Part shown: positions 20,291-28,576 of the stretch, piece by piece
How the letters are laid out: every line of letters begins with the position of its first letter
Position numbering within the stretch: the first letter of the stretch is position 1
The notes under the pieces: model-generated
What the model was told of the DNA's origin: nothing
What the model saw: the letters and a program-made list of their open reading frames with translations, nothing else
Databases searched by the model: none
Virus record (IMG/VR): IMGVR_UViG_3300050821_005497
Span: 1-41,597 of that record
Length of the DNA: 41,597 bases
From: a virus
Reading direction: 5' to 3' (one strand)
Program-made: the position numbers and the translations under genes

Positions 20291-20527
20291 ATGAAGCGCT
20301 TTATTAGGATGAACGTCTATGTTGACGGTGCGGCCAAGGCCCGTCGTACAGCGGCGATGCTGCGTCGTCTTAAGGGTGTGCGTGACGTGAAGATGCTGCC
20401 GATAGAGGACGATGTGATGCAGGAGGGCGCGCGGGACGAAGCACGGGCGGTGCTTGAGGCGGCGGGCATTACAGGCGGGATGATTTTTTTTAATCTCGGG
20501 AAACGTCGCCAACCGCATCCACGATAA
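20291..20527 (+). CDS. Small hypothetical protein (78 aa)
   Basis: Reads as a short ferredoxin-like alpha-beta unit (MNVYVDGAAKARRTAAMLRRLKGVRDVKML). GGGGAGG is at an ideal distance from the ATG. Its last 38 bases overlap the convergent gene at 20490. The C-terminal part follows an eight-T run, so the end may differ if that run is miscounted. Confidence 0.55.
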   Translation: MKRFIRMNVYVDGAAKARRTAAMLRRLKGVRDVKMLPIEDDVMQEGARDEARAVLEAAGITGGMIFFNLGKRRQPHPR

Positions 20528-20780
20528 CTTTTGCGATCCGTTCAGATGAGGCGAGCAGCCAAAGCTCCATTCGCTCGGCGGTCTCAAAAACGTGGTCAAG
20601 ATGGAACGGGTTCATGTTCTTTCCTTCCAGCTTGTATTGCTGGTAGAGCGCGCCATCCTGCACCGTGTTGATGTCGTGGTATTTCAGGGCCAGCGTCAGC
20701 GCGACCGCAGCAATGCCGTGCGCGGGCGCAATCGGGGCGTCCTTGATCGGCTCGATGTCCTTGAGAATGTCATCGTTCAT
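20490..20780 (-). CDS. Conserved phage protein (96 aa)
   Basis: Pattern ALTLALKYHDINTVQDGALYQQYKLEGKNM, then LDHVFETAERMELWLLASSERIAKVIVDAV, which I recognise as a common phage orphan. All-helical. It is the last of a three-gene leftward operon (21117-20490) linked by ATGA junctions. Function unknown. Confidence 0.75.
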   Translation of the reverse strand: MNDDILKDIEPIKDAPIAPAHGIAAVALTLALKYHDINTVQDGALYQQYKLEGKNMNPFHLDHVFETAERMELWLLASSERIAKVIVDAVGDVSRD

Positions 20781-20986
20781 CCCGCAACGCCCCTTCGGAT
20801 TTGTCGCGCCACCGCTTCCAGAATATCGGGTAACGCCAGCGTAGCCTCGAAACTGGCTTGCACCGAAAATCCTGGCCCCAATCGGCCACCGATGATGATG
20901 ACGACCGCGCCGCCTTCATCGGTGACACCCGCCCGCTCGCGAACGAGGGTGCAGAGATCGTCATACTTGCCGGGGCCTTCGGTCAT
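20777..20986 (-). CDS. Conserved phage protein (69 aa)
   Basis: Begins MTEGPGKYDDLCTLVRE and continues GGAVVIIIGGRLGPGFSVQ, LPDILEAVARQIRR: a phage orphan found together with the protein at 20490. Start at 20986 overlaps the stop of the small gene at 20983 (ATGA), preferred over 21019. Confidence 0.75.
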   Translation of the reverse strand: MTEGPGKYDDLCTLVRERAGVTDEGGAVVIIIGGRLGPGFSVQASFEATLALPDILEAVARQIRRGVAG

Positions 20987-21117
20987 GGCTTGTCCAACTG
21001 ATCGCGGACCTCGCGCCACGGCGGCAACGGCTTCTTTTTCGGCGGTTTTAGACCTCGCGGCGTGCGCTTGACCTTCATGTGTTGGCTGGCATCAGGGCCG
21101 CCACGCTTCTTCTTCAT
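20983..21117 (-). CDS. Small basic protein (44 aa), first gene of the leftward trio
   Basis: Found by reading the strand directly: starts MKKKRGGPDASQHMK and ends LPPWREVRDQLDKP. Lys/Pro-rich. GGGAGCGG lies six bases before the ATG and the stop makes an ATGA with the next gene, which supports real translation. Function unknown. Confidence 0.6.
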   Translation of the reverse strand: MKKKRGGPDASQHMKVKRTPRGLKPPKKKPLPPWREVRDQLDKP

Positions 21118-21169
21118 GATCCCGCTCCCAAACAATTCGGAACTTTTACACCCGGCTAGGGGAAAACGC

Positions 21170-21225
21170 TACGGCGTAAAAAATTCGGTGCGTGGCGTAG
21201 AAGTCGCAACAATTACGCCGTAATT
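21170..21225. promoter_or_regulatory. Operator-like repeats in a divergent promoter region
   Basis: AATTAC-GCC-GTAATT (21211-21225) is a perfect palindrome with a three-base centre. Its core TTACGCCGTA (21213-21222) recurs inverted as TACGGCGTAA at 21170-21179. The pair lies between the leftward gene at 21117 and the rightward gene at 21237. Confidence 0.5.
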
Positions 21226-21236
21226 CAGGATGCGAA

Positions 21237-21644
21237 ATGGTGCCATCAAACGAGTTGGCCGACTGGCGCAGAAAAATGGGCGTCAAGGAGGCCCGGTTAA
21301 GAGAGCTACGCGAGGCGGCAGCAGATCGGACACCGGACCAGCGTACTGATGTCGTCGAGTGTGGGGCCGGGAGAGGCGGGGCACAAACCGCTGCAACCCA
21401 AACAGCGGCTCCCGGTCCTTTAGTTTCGGGAAACCGAAAGGCGGGTGGTGACGCAGCACCCGTCATCACGGCTCCCCGCGAGATGTACCCTCCCGTCGTC
21501 TCGCGGGGGCGACCGTCGAAAGAGAGAGTTGAGCGCACCTTGAAGGCGCTCGCACCGTGGGAAAAATGCGATCCGCCGATTTCGCGGCGGACGTGGTTTC
21601 GACGCAAGGGGAAACCCGATGTTGAGCCGTCAGGAACGCTATGA
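21237..21644 (+). CDS. Hypothetical HTH-like protein (135 aa)
   Basis: N-terminal charged helix (ELADWRRKMGVKEARLRELREAAADR), a low-complexity Gly/Ala/Thr middle, then RGRPSKERVERTLKALAPWEKCDPPISRRTWFRRK, a C-terminal piece like the HTH of transposase-type or terminase-like proteins. Its start has a weak ribosome site. Overlaps the next gene by 26 bases. Not recognised. Confidence 0.55.
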   Translation: MVPSNELADWRRKMGVKEARLRELREAAADRTPDQRTDVVECGAGRGGAQTAATQTAAPGPLVSGNRKAGGDAAPVITAPREMYPPVVSRGRPSKERVERTLKALAPWEKCDPPISRRTWFRRKGKPDVEPSGTL

Positions 21645-21834
21645 GCAAGCCTTGGAACAGATCGCCGCTTGGAGCGACGCCTATCCCCCGGCGATTTTCC
21701 CCTCGCCGGATTTGGCAAAGGCTCGCGAATTGCTTGAAGCGGGCGGCCTCACGCTGGATGCGATCTCGGCACACGCCATGCGCCACGTCATCGAAGGCGT
21801 CGGCAAAATAGCTAAAGCGGCGTTGGAGGCGTGA
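21619..21834 (+). CDS. Conserved small phage protein (71 aa)
   Basis: Helical, with PSPDLAKARELLEAGGLTLDAISAHAMRHVIEGVGKIAKAAL; I recognise this as a phage orphan family. GCAAGGGGAAA, the leader motif shared with the ardC island, sits before the ATG at 21619. Linked by a GTGA overlap to the next gene. Confidence 0.7.
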   Translation: MLSRQERYEQALEQIAAWSDAYPPAIFPSPDLAKARELLEAGGLTLDAISAHAMRHVIEGVGKIAKAALEA

Positions 21835-22094
21835 ATGTTGATCTCGCTGACTTTGACCTCCATTGCCCGTTCTGTTTCGGAAAAGTTATCCGCGCCCACC
21901 ATCCAACTGAAACCCCGCACAAGGGCGATTACGCGCTTTGTCAGGGCTGCGGCAATGTCGGCGTCTTCACGGATCGAACGATGGATCAACGCGCTTGGGC
22001 AGTGCGAAAGCCAACTGCCGCCGAACGCGCGGCCATCAGCCAGCATCCCACGGTCAATGCGTTTCGGAAAGCATGGGCGAGGGCACTGCATTGA
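21831..22094 (+). CDS. Zinc-ribbon protein with GTG start (87 aa)
   Basis: Cys knuckles CPFC (residue about 12) and CQGCGN (about 38) mark a zinc ribbon. GTG at 21831 was chosen: it overlaps the preceding stop (GTGA), has GGAGG just before it, and the alternative ATG at 21835 is in another frame without Cys pairs. A C-terminal helix (AAERAAISQHPTVNAFRKAW) follows. Possibly nucleic-acid binding. Confidence 0.7.
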   Translation: MNVDLADFDLHCPFCFGKVIRAHHPTETPHKGDYALCQGCGNVGVFTDRTMDQRAWAVRKPTAAERAAISQHPTVNAFRKAWARALH

Positions 22095-22288
22095 CCAGTG
22101 ATTACGAAAAAACCGTGATCGATGTCATTACCGCGTCGTTGTCGCGGCTCGATGTCAAGCATCGCCTCGCTGTGCTCACCGGCATCATGGTTATGATCTG
22201 CAAGGATCACGACGTCACGCCGCAAGCCTTGCATCGCTTTATCGACGCTCGGATCGGCGAGTACGAGGATACGTTCAATGGCGGCTAA
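22073..22288 (+). CDS. Hypothetical helical protein (71 aa)
   Basis: Mostly helical: DYEKTVIDVITASLSRLDVKHRLAVLTGIMVMICKDHDV. Not recognised. ATG at 22073 has GGAAAG upstream; a TTG at 22091 that overlaps the previous stop is equally plausible and would give 65 residues. Overlaps the next gene by 11 bases. Confidence 0.6.
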   Translation: MGEGTALTSDYEKTVIDVITASLSRLDVKHRLAVLTGIMVMICKDHDVTPQALHRFIDARIGEYEDTFNGG

Positions 22289-22568
22289 ACTTGAGAGCCG
22301 CGTCGCTATCGATCTCGGCAAGCTCGCCGTTACGCGCTGCGATCAGAGCTTTCAATCGGTCGCGCAACTATTGAGCGGCCCGGATAGCTACGGGCTGGCG
22401 GTGGTGCTGATCTGTCATTTTATCGAGCGCGCCACCGTCAACATGCAAGACGGCATGGAAAAACAGAACGGCAAGCGCCCGCGTTATAGCCAGTGCCTAA
22501 GTCACACGATTTCCGAAGTGCTGGACGCCTTGGAAATCCCTTATGAAATTTCCGAGAAGAAAAAATGA
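22278..22568 (+). CDS. Hypothetical protein (96 aa)
   Basis: No known motif. Central hydrophobic stretch (YGLAVVLICHFIERATV) is not long enough to call a membrane span with confidence. Basic end EKKK. Overlaps the gene before it and joins the next by ATGA, so it is one link in the rightward chain that leads to the large terminase. Confidence 0.65.
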   Translation: MAAKLESRVAIDLGKLAVTRCDQSFQSVAQLLSGPDSYGLAVVLICHFIERATVNMQDGMEKQNGKRPRYSQCLSHTISEVLDALEIPYEISEKKK

Positions 22569-22948
22569 ACCTCGCCACCGAAATGTATATCCGCTCGATG
22601 ATGCACCTGTCCCGCGAAGAAATCGGGCAGCGCATGGTGACGGCGGAATTGGCGCAGGGCTTCAAGATCGTAGTCAGCGCCGATTGGCTCGATTGGGATG
22701 ACTGGACCCACTACACCATCATTTCACTGGACGAGGATCGGGTGCGCTTGGTGGCGATTGAGGCCAAGACGCCGGGCCAAGGCGCGTTCACCCGCCTGAT
22801 CGCAAAAATTATCGACGCCGGATTGGTCCCGGTCTTGGTTGAGCCGAACAGAAGCCTTGTCGATTGGTGTGCGCGGCATGATTTCCGCTCGCGACGGATC
22901 GGCAAGGGCTCTTTCAGTCATGAGGTTTGGTATCCGCGACGGTTCTGA
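22565..22948 (+). CDS. GNAT-like acetyltransferase-fold protein (127 aa)
   Basis: Residues about 55-127 fit a small GNAT-like domain as seen in phage proteins: LVAIEAKTPGQGAFTRLIAKIIDAGLVPVLVEPNRSLVDWCARHDFRSR, with the C-terminal EVWYPRR. The usual acetyl-CoA loop (Q/RxxGxG/A) is only partly present (TPGQGAF), so activity is doubtful. Function in phage unknown. The gene after it starts at its stop codon. Confidence 0.6.
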   Translation: MNLATEMYIRSMMHLSREEIGQRMVTAELAQGFKIVVSADWLDWDDWTHYTIISLDEDRVRLVAIEAKTPGQGAFTRLIAKIIDAGLVPVLVEPNRSLVDWCARHDFRSRRIGKGSFSHEVWYPRRF

Positions 22949-23355
22949 TGCGTGTTCTGGTTTGTGGCGGCAGAGCTTTCAACAATCCGACGTTGCTGTT
23001 CGCAACGCTGGACAGGCTGCACCGCGAGCGAAATTTTTCCGTGGTGATCCACGGCGCTTCACGCGGCGCAGACCGTCTCGCGGGCGATTGGGCGCTACAC
23101 CACCATATCCCGATCATCAGTTTTCCGGCCCGTTGGAGCGATCTCGGCAATCGCGCCGGGCCGGTTCGCAATCTGTTGATGCTCAAGGAAGGCAGGCCCG
23201 AACTGGTGGTCGCCTTCCGGGGCGGTCACGGCACCTTTCACATGACAGAGATCGCAGAGCGGGCGGATGTCGAAGTGATGCGGATCGGGTGGGACCTCAA
23301 AACCTTGCAGAGAGCCGATGAAGCCCGACAAGCCGGTCAAGCAGCGCGATCTTGA
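22948..23355 (+). CDS. SLOG/DUF2493-family protein (135 aa)
   Basis: N-terminal MRVLVCGGRAFNN and then VIHGASRGADRLAGDWA, RNLLMLKEGRPELVVAFRGGHGTFHM form a Rossmann-like SLOG domain of the DUF2493/YspA type, which binds nucleotides or nucleotide-derived ligands. Common in phages; role unknown, though some SLOG proteins sense defence signals. The start at 22948 (not 22927) begins at the family's first strand. Confidence 0.82.
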   Translation: MRVLVCGGRAFNNPTLLFATLDRLHRERNFSVVIHGASRGADRLAGDWALHHHIPIISFPARWSDLGNRAGPVRNLLMLKEGRPELVVAFRGGHGTFHMTEIAERADVEVMRIGWDLKTLQRADEARQAGQAARS

Positions 23356-23539
23356 TCCACTGATCTCGCACCTTCGCGCCTATGCGCGTTCAAACAAGCT
23401 CACCGACAAGCCCAAGATCATCGTCAGGGACCGTGCGTTTTGCGTGAAATGGAAAACCAAGGCCCGCACCTTCAAAGCTGGTCCGAATTTTTCCGATGAG
23501 GATTTCACGAAGCTAATTAAAGCCCTCAAGCGTTGGTAG
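23318..23539 (+). CDS. Small basic hypothetical protein (73 aa)
   Basis: Lys-rich (KPDKPVKQRDLDPL, VKWKTKARTFKAG), with a C-terminal helix. Not recognised. Overlaps the SLOG gene by 38 bases in another frame. Confidence 0.6.
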   Translation: MKPDKPVKQRDLDPLISHLRAYARSNKLTDKPKIIVRDRAFCVKWKTKARTFKAGPNFSDEDFTKLIKALKRW

Positions 23540-23549
23540 GAGAGCCAGC

Positions 23550-23795
23550 ATGTGTTTTTCACTTGCATGGATCGAACAGCTATGCGTGTGGCTGATCGTT
23601 GTCGCCGCGTTGGTCGCGATCATCAACCTGTTGGTGCCGTATCTCACCGGCCTGATCGGCATCCCCATCGTGGCGCAGATCATCAAGATCGTGCTGTGGG
23701 CAGTCGTCGCCATCATGTGCGTCTACATCATCTTCGGATTGATTGCGTGCTTGCTCGGCTCGGGCGGTGGCCTTCTGCACTTTCCCGCAAGATGA
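23550..23795 (+). CDS. Small two-helix membrane protein (81 aa)
   Basis: Two hydrophobic segments (about residues 11-34 and 42-70) with a short loop, a Cys pair in the second and a Gly-rich end (GSGGGLLHFPAR). It resembles short inner-membrane proteins that I recall from Bradyrhizobium phages and prophages. AGGAG lies well placed before the ATG. Such a protein could be holin-like, though that is only a guess. Confidence 0.65.
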   Translation: MCFSLAWIEQLCVWLIVVAALVAIINLLVPYLTGLIGIPIVAQIIKIVLWAVVAIMCVYIIFGLIACLLGSGGGLLHFPAR

Positions 23796-23849
23796 CATCC
23801 AAGACTTGCCGCCTGTCCCTCCCGCGCCGTCGATCTGCAAGGGGTGTTG

Positions 23850-24050
23850 ATGACGAAAAAGGAAATCGCCGACGACATCCGCGCGAAGTTTCCCGGCGTC
23901 AAAGTCCACTTTTATGAGGGGCTATTTAATTATGGGCTTGGCGTTGATCTGAACGGCAAACGCAACGCCTGCATCCTGCACGACGACATGCCGGAAAACT
24001 GGCGTGCCGCCGCCGACAAGCTCATCGAATGGCTGGCAAGGGTTGACTGA
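23850..24050 (+). CDS. Hypothetical small protein before terL (66 aa)
   Basis: Starts MTKKEIADDIRAKFPGVKVHFYEG; alpha-beta and polar, no motif recognised. ATG at 23850 preferred to a TTG at 23844. Its stop overlaps the terL start (TGATG), so the two are coupled. Confidence 0.65.
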   Translation: MTKKEIADDIRAKFPGVKVHFYEGLFNYGLGVDLNGKRNACILHDDMPENWRAAADKLIEWLARVD

Positions 24051-25495
24051 TGATTTCAGCGGAAGTTGCTGCGACCGAAATTATTCGGCGCAAGCAAATC
24101 CGCTCGCGGTTGCAACTGTGGTGTGAAGCGCAAGGCTTTCATCCGGCGCGACATCATCGGCTTTTGATCGACAAGCTTGAAGCTCTCGCAGCCGGTGACA
24201 TCCTCAACCTGGCTGTGTTCATGCCGCCCGGCTCGGCCAAATCCACCTACGCAAGCGTTCTGTTTCCGCCGTGGTTGATGGCGCAAGACGACAAGGCGCT
24301 GATCTTGGCGGCTTCGCACACCTCCGAACTGGCGGAACGGTGGGGCAGGCGGGTTCGCAACCTGATCGCCGAAAACGGCCTGATCTTGGGCCTTACTTTA
24401 AGCGAGGATAATCAGGCGGCCAATCGCTGGTCATTGACCTCGGGCGCGGAATACTACGCTGCCGGTGCCAATGTCGGTATCGCCGGTTTCAGAGCCAAAT
24501 ATGGTTTGATCGACGATCCAATCCGCTCCCGGCAGGACGCCGACAGCCTGATTATTCGCAATCGATTGTGGGATTGGTATCTCAATGATTTCCGTCCCCG
24601 ATTAATTCCGAACGCGCGCAAACTTCTCATTCAGACCCGCTGGCATGAAGATGATCTGGCCGGGCGGGCCTTAAATCACGAAAAATGGGAAGTGATCGAC
24701 TTGCCAGCGATGGCAAAGCCCGGCGATGCGTTGGGCAGAGAGATCGATGAGCCGCTGTGGTGCGACGACGATTACGGTTATGGCGCGCAGTTACTTTCAT
24801 TGCGCGACACCATGCCGATCCGGGTTTGGAGCGCTCTGTATCAGCAAAGCCCGGCACCCGACGAAGGCGACTTCTTCCGCGAGCAATGGCTAAGACCGCT
24901 CGACATCATGCCGCATCCGTCAACGCTTCGCGTCTATGGCGGAAGCGACTACGCGGTGACGGCGGACGGCGGCGATTTCACCGTGCATGCGGTGTTCGGA
25001 GTGGATCATGAGGCCAAGCTTTACTTGCTTGATATCTGGCGACGGCAAGCCACCTCCGATGTGTGGGTTGAGGCGTTTTGTGACTTGGTTCAAAAATATC
25101 GCCCGCTGGAATGGGCGGAAGAACAAGGGCAGATTAAGAGTGGTGTCGGGCCGTGGCTCGAAAAGCGCATGCGGGAACGCCGGGTCTACGTCAACCGATC
25201 TCAATTCCCAACGCGCGGCGACAAGAGTGTCAGAGCAAGGTCAATCCAAGGCCGAATAGCGCTCGACGGTCTGTACTATCCGAAGCACGCCAATTGGGCT
25301 CCCGACTGGCTGGCGGAAGTGCTGCAATTTCCGGCCTCGAAACACGATGACCAGTGCGACGCAATGGGCCTGACAGGTCAGTTGCTCGACAAGATGGTGA
25401 TCGGAAAGCTTGCGAAAGAGCGGCCTCCGAAAAAGCCCGACGACGGTTACGGCGCGTCGCGCAAACCAAAAACAGTGGATCACATGACACTATGA
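24050..25495 (+). CDS. terL: Terminase large subunit (481 aa)
   Basis: ATPase domain: Walker A MPPGSAKST (about residues 58-66), Walker B GLIDDPI (about 152-158), and the coupling region LIQTRWHEDDLAGR. Nuclease RNase H fold: GGSDYAVTADGGDFTV with the acidic residues at about 300 and 310, and the final HDDQCDA near 437. It cuts concatemers and pumps DNA into the prohead through the portal. Length is normal. Starts inside the stop of the preceding gene and joins portal by ATGA. Confidence 0.95.
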   Translation: MISAEVAATEIIRRKQIRSRLQLWCEAQGFHPARHHRLLIDKLEALAAGDILNLAVFMPPGSAKSTYASVLFPPWLMAQDDKALILAASHTSELAERWGRRVRNLIAENGLILGLTLSEDNQAANRWSLTSGAEYYAAGANVGIAGFRAKYGLIDDPIRSRQDADSLIIRNRLWDWYLNDFRPRLIPNARKLLIQTRWHEDDLAGRALNHEKWEVIDLPAMAKPGDALGREIDEPLWCDDDYGYGAQLLSLRDTMPIRVWSALYQQSPAPDEGDFFREQWLRPLDIMPHPSTLRVYGGSDYAVTADGGDFTVHAVFGVDHEAKLYLLDIWRRQATSDVWVEAFCDLVQKYRPLEWAEEQGQIKSGVGPWLEKRMRERRVYVNRSQFPTRGDKSVRARSIQGRIALDGLYYPKHANWAPDWLAEVLQFPASKHDDQCDAMGLTGQLLDKMVIGKLAKERPPKKPDDGYGASRKPKTVDHMTL

Positions 25496-27531
25496 TCTCG
25501 CTTGAAGATGTCGGGGTACAGGGCAGCTACGCCGATCCCGGCATGAATAAATACGATGGATGGGATGCGAACGGCAACCAATTCCCCTCGACCGTCAAAC
25601 GCAGGCGAGAGTTTGAGAATTACGCCTTCGCCAAAGGCAGAGAGATCGACGAACAGCGACTTTCTTGGCGCTACTATCACATCGATCAATGGACCAGTGA
25701 TCAGCTTCGCGTTTTGAAGCGGCGCGGCCAGCCGAAAATCACCTTTGATCGCACCGGGAGAAAGATCGACAGCCTTGCTGGCACCATTCGCCGCTTGCGT
25801 ACCGATCCGAAAGCCTATCCCAACACGCCAAACGGCGAACAGGGCGCGGAAGTCGCCACCCAAGTCATTCGCACTATTTGCGACGCCTCGATGGCGGAAG
25901 ATCTGGAAGTCGAATGCTGTAGGGACGCATTGATCCACGGCATCGGCGTTTCGGAAATGAAGTTGGGCAAGGGCGACAAGGGCGATCCCGATTTAAGATT
26001 TGGCTACTGCGATCCGCGCACATGGTTTTATGACCCGCGTTCGACCAAGTACGATTTTCACGACACCCGGTTTCACGGCATCTACAAATGGGCGGATGCC
26101 GATGAGCTTGAGGCGGTGTTTCAGGACAAGGGCGATCTGATCCGGCAGTCCGTCAACAATGACGGCGGCTACTGGACCGCGTTCGACGCCGACCGCGAGC
26201 CGATGTGGATCGATATCTATCACCGCGTCCGCGTCATCGATCATTGGTATCGCGAAGGCAATATGTGGAAATGGTGCCTGCACACGGGCGTCGTTGAACT
26301 GATGAGCGGCGACAGCCCGTTCGTCAACGAACTCGGTCAGTCGATTTCCAAATTCAGTGCGTTCGCGGCCTATATCGACATTCACGGTGACCACTACGGA
26401 TTAATTCGGAGATTGCAGGGACCGCAGGACGCGATCAACCAGCACCGCTCCAAAGCCATCCACATCATGAACACCCGGCAAGTGAAGCTCAAGGAGGGCG
26501 CGGTTGACGATGTGGAAGTGACCCGCCGCGAAGTGGCGCGACCGGACGGCACCATCGTTTATCGTGGCGACAGCAAGGATGTTGAGATCATCCAGCCCGA
26601 TCAGGAGTTTTTGCAGCAAACCAATTACTACAACGATGCCAAAGCCGAAATCGATACCTTCGGCCCCAATCAGCAACTCATTCAGCAATTCGGCCAGAAC
26701 GTTTCCGGGCGTGCCGCCAACATGCTGCAACAGGCTGGCCTCGCCGAGTTGGGGCCGTTCCTGAAAAATTTCCGAATGTGGAAACTGGAACGCTATCGTT
26801 CTTGCTGGCTGGCGGCGCAGAAATTCTGGACCGCGGATCGGATGCTTAGGGTTTCTGGCGATCAGCAAGTCGCTCAATTCATGCAGATCAACGGCGTCAC
26901 TCTGAATGAATACGGTTTGCCCACTCTTGTTAACGCGCTCGGCAATATCGATGTCGAGATCAAGATCGATGAAGGCGCGGACAACGAAACCGTGATGGGC
27001 GACATCTTCGATCTGTTGATGGCGCTGGCGCAGAACAACGTCCCCGTGCCACCGGCCGCGATCATCGAGGCGTCCAACCTTCCGCTGTCGGAAAAGAAGA
27101 AGCTGCAACAGATGATCTCGACGCCGGACCCGATGCAGCAACAAGCCAAGACGCTGGCGTTGCAGGGCGAGCAAGCCAAGGTTGGCAAGACGCAGGCCGA
27201 TATCGAGAACGTCCATTCCAAGACCATGCTCAACATCGCGAAGGCAAGGAGCGAGGGTATTCCAGATGCACCGGCCCCGCCGAAGTCGCCGCTCGACATC
27301 GCGCAACAGTTGGCCGACATCAACGAAACCAATGCGACCGCGATGCACAAGCGCGCCAGTGCCACCGGCATCTATCACAAGGCGCTGATAAGCCCGCTGC
27401 AACTGCTCGCCGATCACGCGCAACGCAACGCGGATCGGTTCACCAGCAACGTGCATCAGAATGCAGACCGGCTGGTCGATCACTTCCACCGCAACGCGGA
27501 TCGGCAAGCCAGTCAGCGCATGCCGGAATAA
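25492..27531 (+). CDS. Portal protein, P22 type (679 aa)
   Basis: Pattern of the P22-like portal family: LSWRYYHIDQWTSDQL early, GNMWKWCLH in the middle, GPQDAINQHRSKAIHIMNTRQVKL near residue 305 and the later VSGRAANMLQQAGLAELGPF. The C-terminus is a long Gln/Asn and Arg-rich helix, like the P22 barrel region. It forms the ring through which DNA enters and leaves. Start at 25492 is set by the ATGA overlap with terL. Confidence 0.92.
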   Translation: MISLEDVGVQGSYADPGMNKYDGWDANGNQFPSTVKRRREFENYAFAKGREIDEQRLSWRYYHIDQWTSDQLRVLKRRGQPKITFDRTGRKIDSLAGTIRRLRTDPKAYPNTPNGEQGAEVATQVIRTICDASMAEDLEVECCRDALIHGIGVSEMKLGKGDKGDPDLRFGYCDPRTWFYDPRSTKYDFHDTRFHGIYKWADADELEAVFQDKGDLIRQSVNNDGGYWTAFDADREPMWIDIYHRVRVIDHWYREGNMWKWCLHTGVVELMSGDSPFVNELGQSISKFSAFAAYIDIHGDHYGLIRRLQGPQDAINQHRSKAIHIMNTRQVKLKEGAVDDVEVTRREVARPDGTIVYRGDSKDVEIIQPDQEFLQQTNYYNDAKAEIDTFGPNQQLIQQFGQNVSGRAANMLQQAGLAELGPFLKNFRMWKLERYRSCWLAAQKFWTADRMLRVSGDQQVAQFMQINGVTLNEYGLPTLVNALGNIDVEIKIDEGADNETVMGDIFDLLMALAQNNVPVPPAAIIEASNLPLSEKKKLQQMISTPDPMQQQAKTLALQGEQAKVGKTQADIENVHSKTMLNIAKARSEGIPDAPAPPKSPLDIAQQLADINETNATAMHKRASATGIYHKALISPLQLLADHAQRNADRFTSNVHQNADRLVDHFHRNADRQASQRMPE

Positions 27532-27678
27532 TTACGTCCGCTGCGAACGAAATCGCAGCACCACGTCCCGCACCAACGAAATGATGCGCCCCTGTGATCG
27601 GGGAACGGATCACCACGCCTGTCTTGAGCGAAATCGGGACCACGTAGCCGGATCACGAAAATTCCGGGGAGACTGACA
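27532..27678. other. Gap between portal and scaffold genes, possible gene remnant
   Basis: 147 bases. One frame (27531-27647) reads MTSAANEIAAPRPAPTK-like codons, a TGA at 27582-27584, then VIGERITTPVLSEIGTT and a TAG. It has no standard start. That looks like a small decayed gene, or chance. No promoter stands out. Confidence 0.35.
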
Positions 27679-28539
27679 TTGACTGACGTAACCCAAGGCC
27701 AAGACGTACCGCAAAACGACGGTACGTTGTTTCGAGAGGCGCTGGACGCGCCGACACTCGAAAAATTCGAGAACCCGCCGCTGCCGGAAGCCAAGCCGGA
27801 AATCAAAACCCCGGAACAGCAGAGGCAGCCCGAACGCCAGCAGCCAGAGCAACCCGACGCGGCCGTCCCCTCGGGACGGTTTCGGGAGGAAAGCGAAGGG
27901 CGACGGCGAGCGGAACGTGAGCGTGACGAACTGCGAGCAAGGTTAGCCGCTTTTGAGGTGCAACCCCGTCAACAGCAGCAACCGCAACCAAAGCCGGATG
28001 TGTTCGACAACCCATCGGCTTTCGTGAAGTCAGAAGTCGCGCCGCTGATCGACCAATTCCGCAACGAAATCCAGATGACCCGCGAACTCATATCAAGAGA
28101 CAACGCGGTCAGGAATTTCGGCGAGGAAAAAGTCAACGCAGCCCATCAGGCTCTCTCGGAGGGCATGAACCGGCACGATCCGAACGCTCATGCGACATGG
28201 CAGCGTGCGATGAACTCGCACGATCCCTATGGCGTCATCACCAAATGGCATCAGGACCGCGAAGTCTTGACGCAGATCGGTGGCGACCTCACGGCGTACA
28301 AGGCGAAACTTCTCGAAGAAGCGATGAAGGACCCGGAGTTTCAAAAGCGGGTCATTCAGGCCGCCAAGGGCACAGCACAGGCGAATGGATCGCAGATCAA
28401 TCGCCCCGTCACTCAATCGACCGTCCCCGTTCTTCCATCGCTCGCGGATATTGGAGCGGCAGGACCGGACGAACAAATGCAAGAGCCGTCCGACGATGCG
28501 CTTTTCCGTGCAGCCGTTTCAGCCAAGCGGCGCTCGTAA
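27679..28539 (+). CDS. Scaffolding protein (286 aa)
   Basis: Placed between portal and capsid genes with the expected composition: acidic-basic, Gln/Pro-rich, helical, low hydrophobicity. Segments: EKFENPPLPEAKPEIK, a charged helix EGRRRAERERDELRARLAAF, and a conserved core KSEVAPLIDQFRNEIQM with WHQDREVL. It guides prohead assembly and is later lost. TTG start at 27679 with GGGGAG seven bases upstream. Confidence 0.8.
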   Translation: MTDVTQGQDVPQNDGTLFREALDAPTLEKFENPPLPEAKPEIKTPEQQRQPERQQPEQPDAAVPSGRFREESEGRRRAERERDELRARLAAFEVQPRQQQQPQPKPDVFDNPSAFVKSEVAPLIDQFRNEIQMTRELISRDNAVRNFGEEKVNAAHQALSEGMNRHDPNAHATWQRAMNSHDPYGVITKWHQDREVLTQIGGDLTAYKAKLLEEAMKDPEFQKRVIQAAKGTAQANGSQINRPVTQSTVPVLPSLADIGAAGPDEQMQEPSDDALFRAAVSAKRRS

Positions 28540-28576
28540 AGGAGACAGCGCCGCTTAACCCTATGGGGTTGCGGCA

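Noticed and set aside
26401-27507. 368-residue minus-strand open frame opposite the portal gene
   Set aside because: Composition is that of a reverse complement of a GC-rich gene, and the plus strand encodes a recognisable portal.
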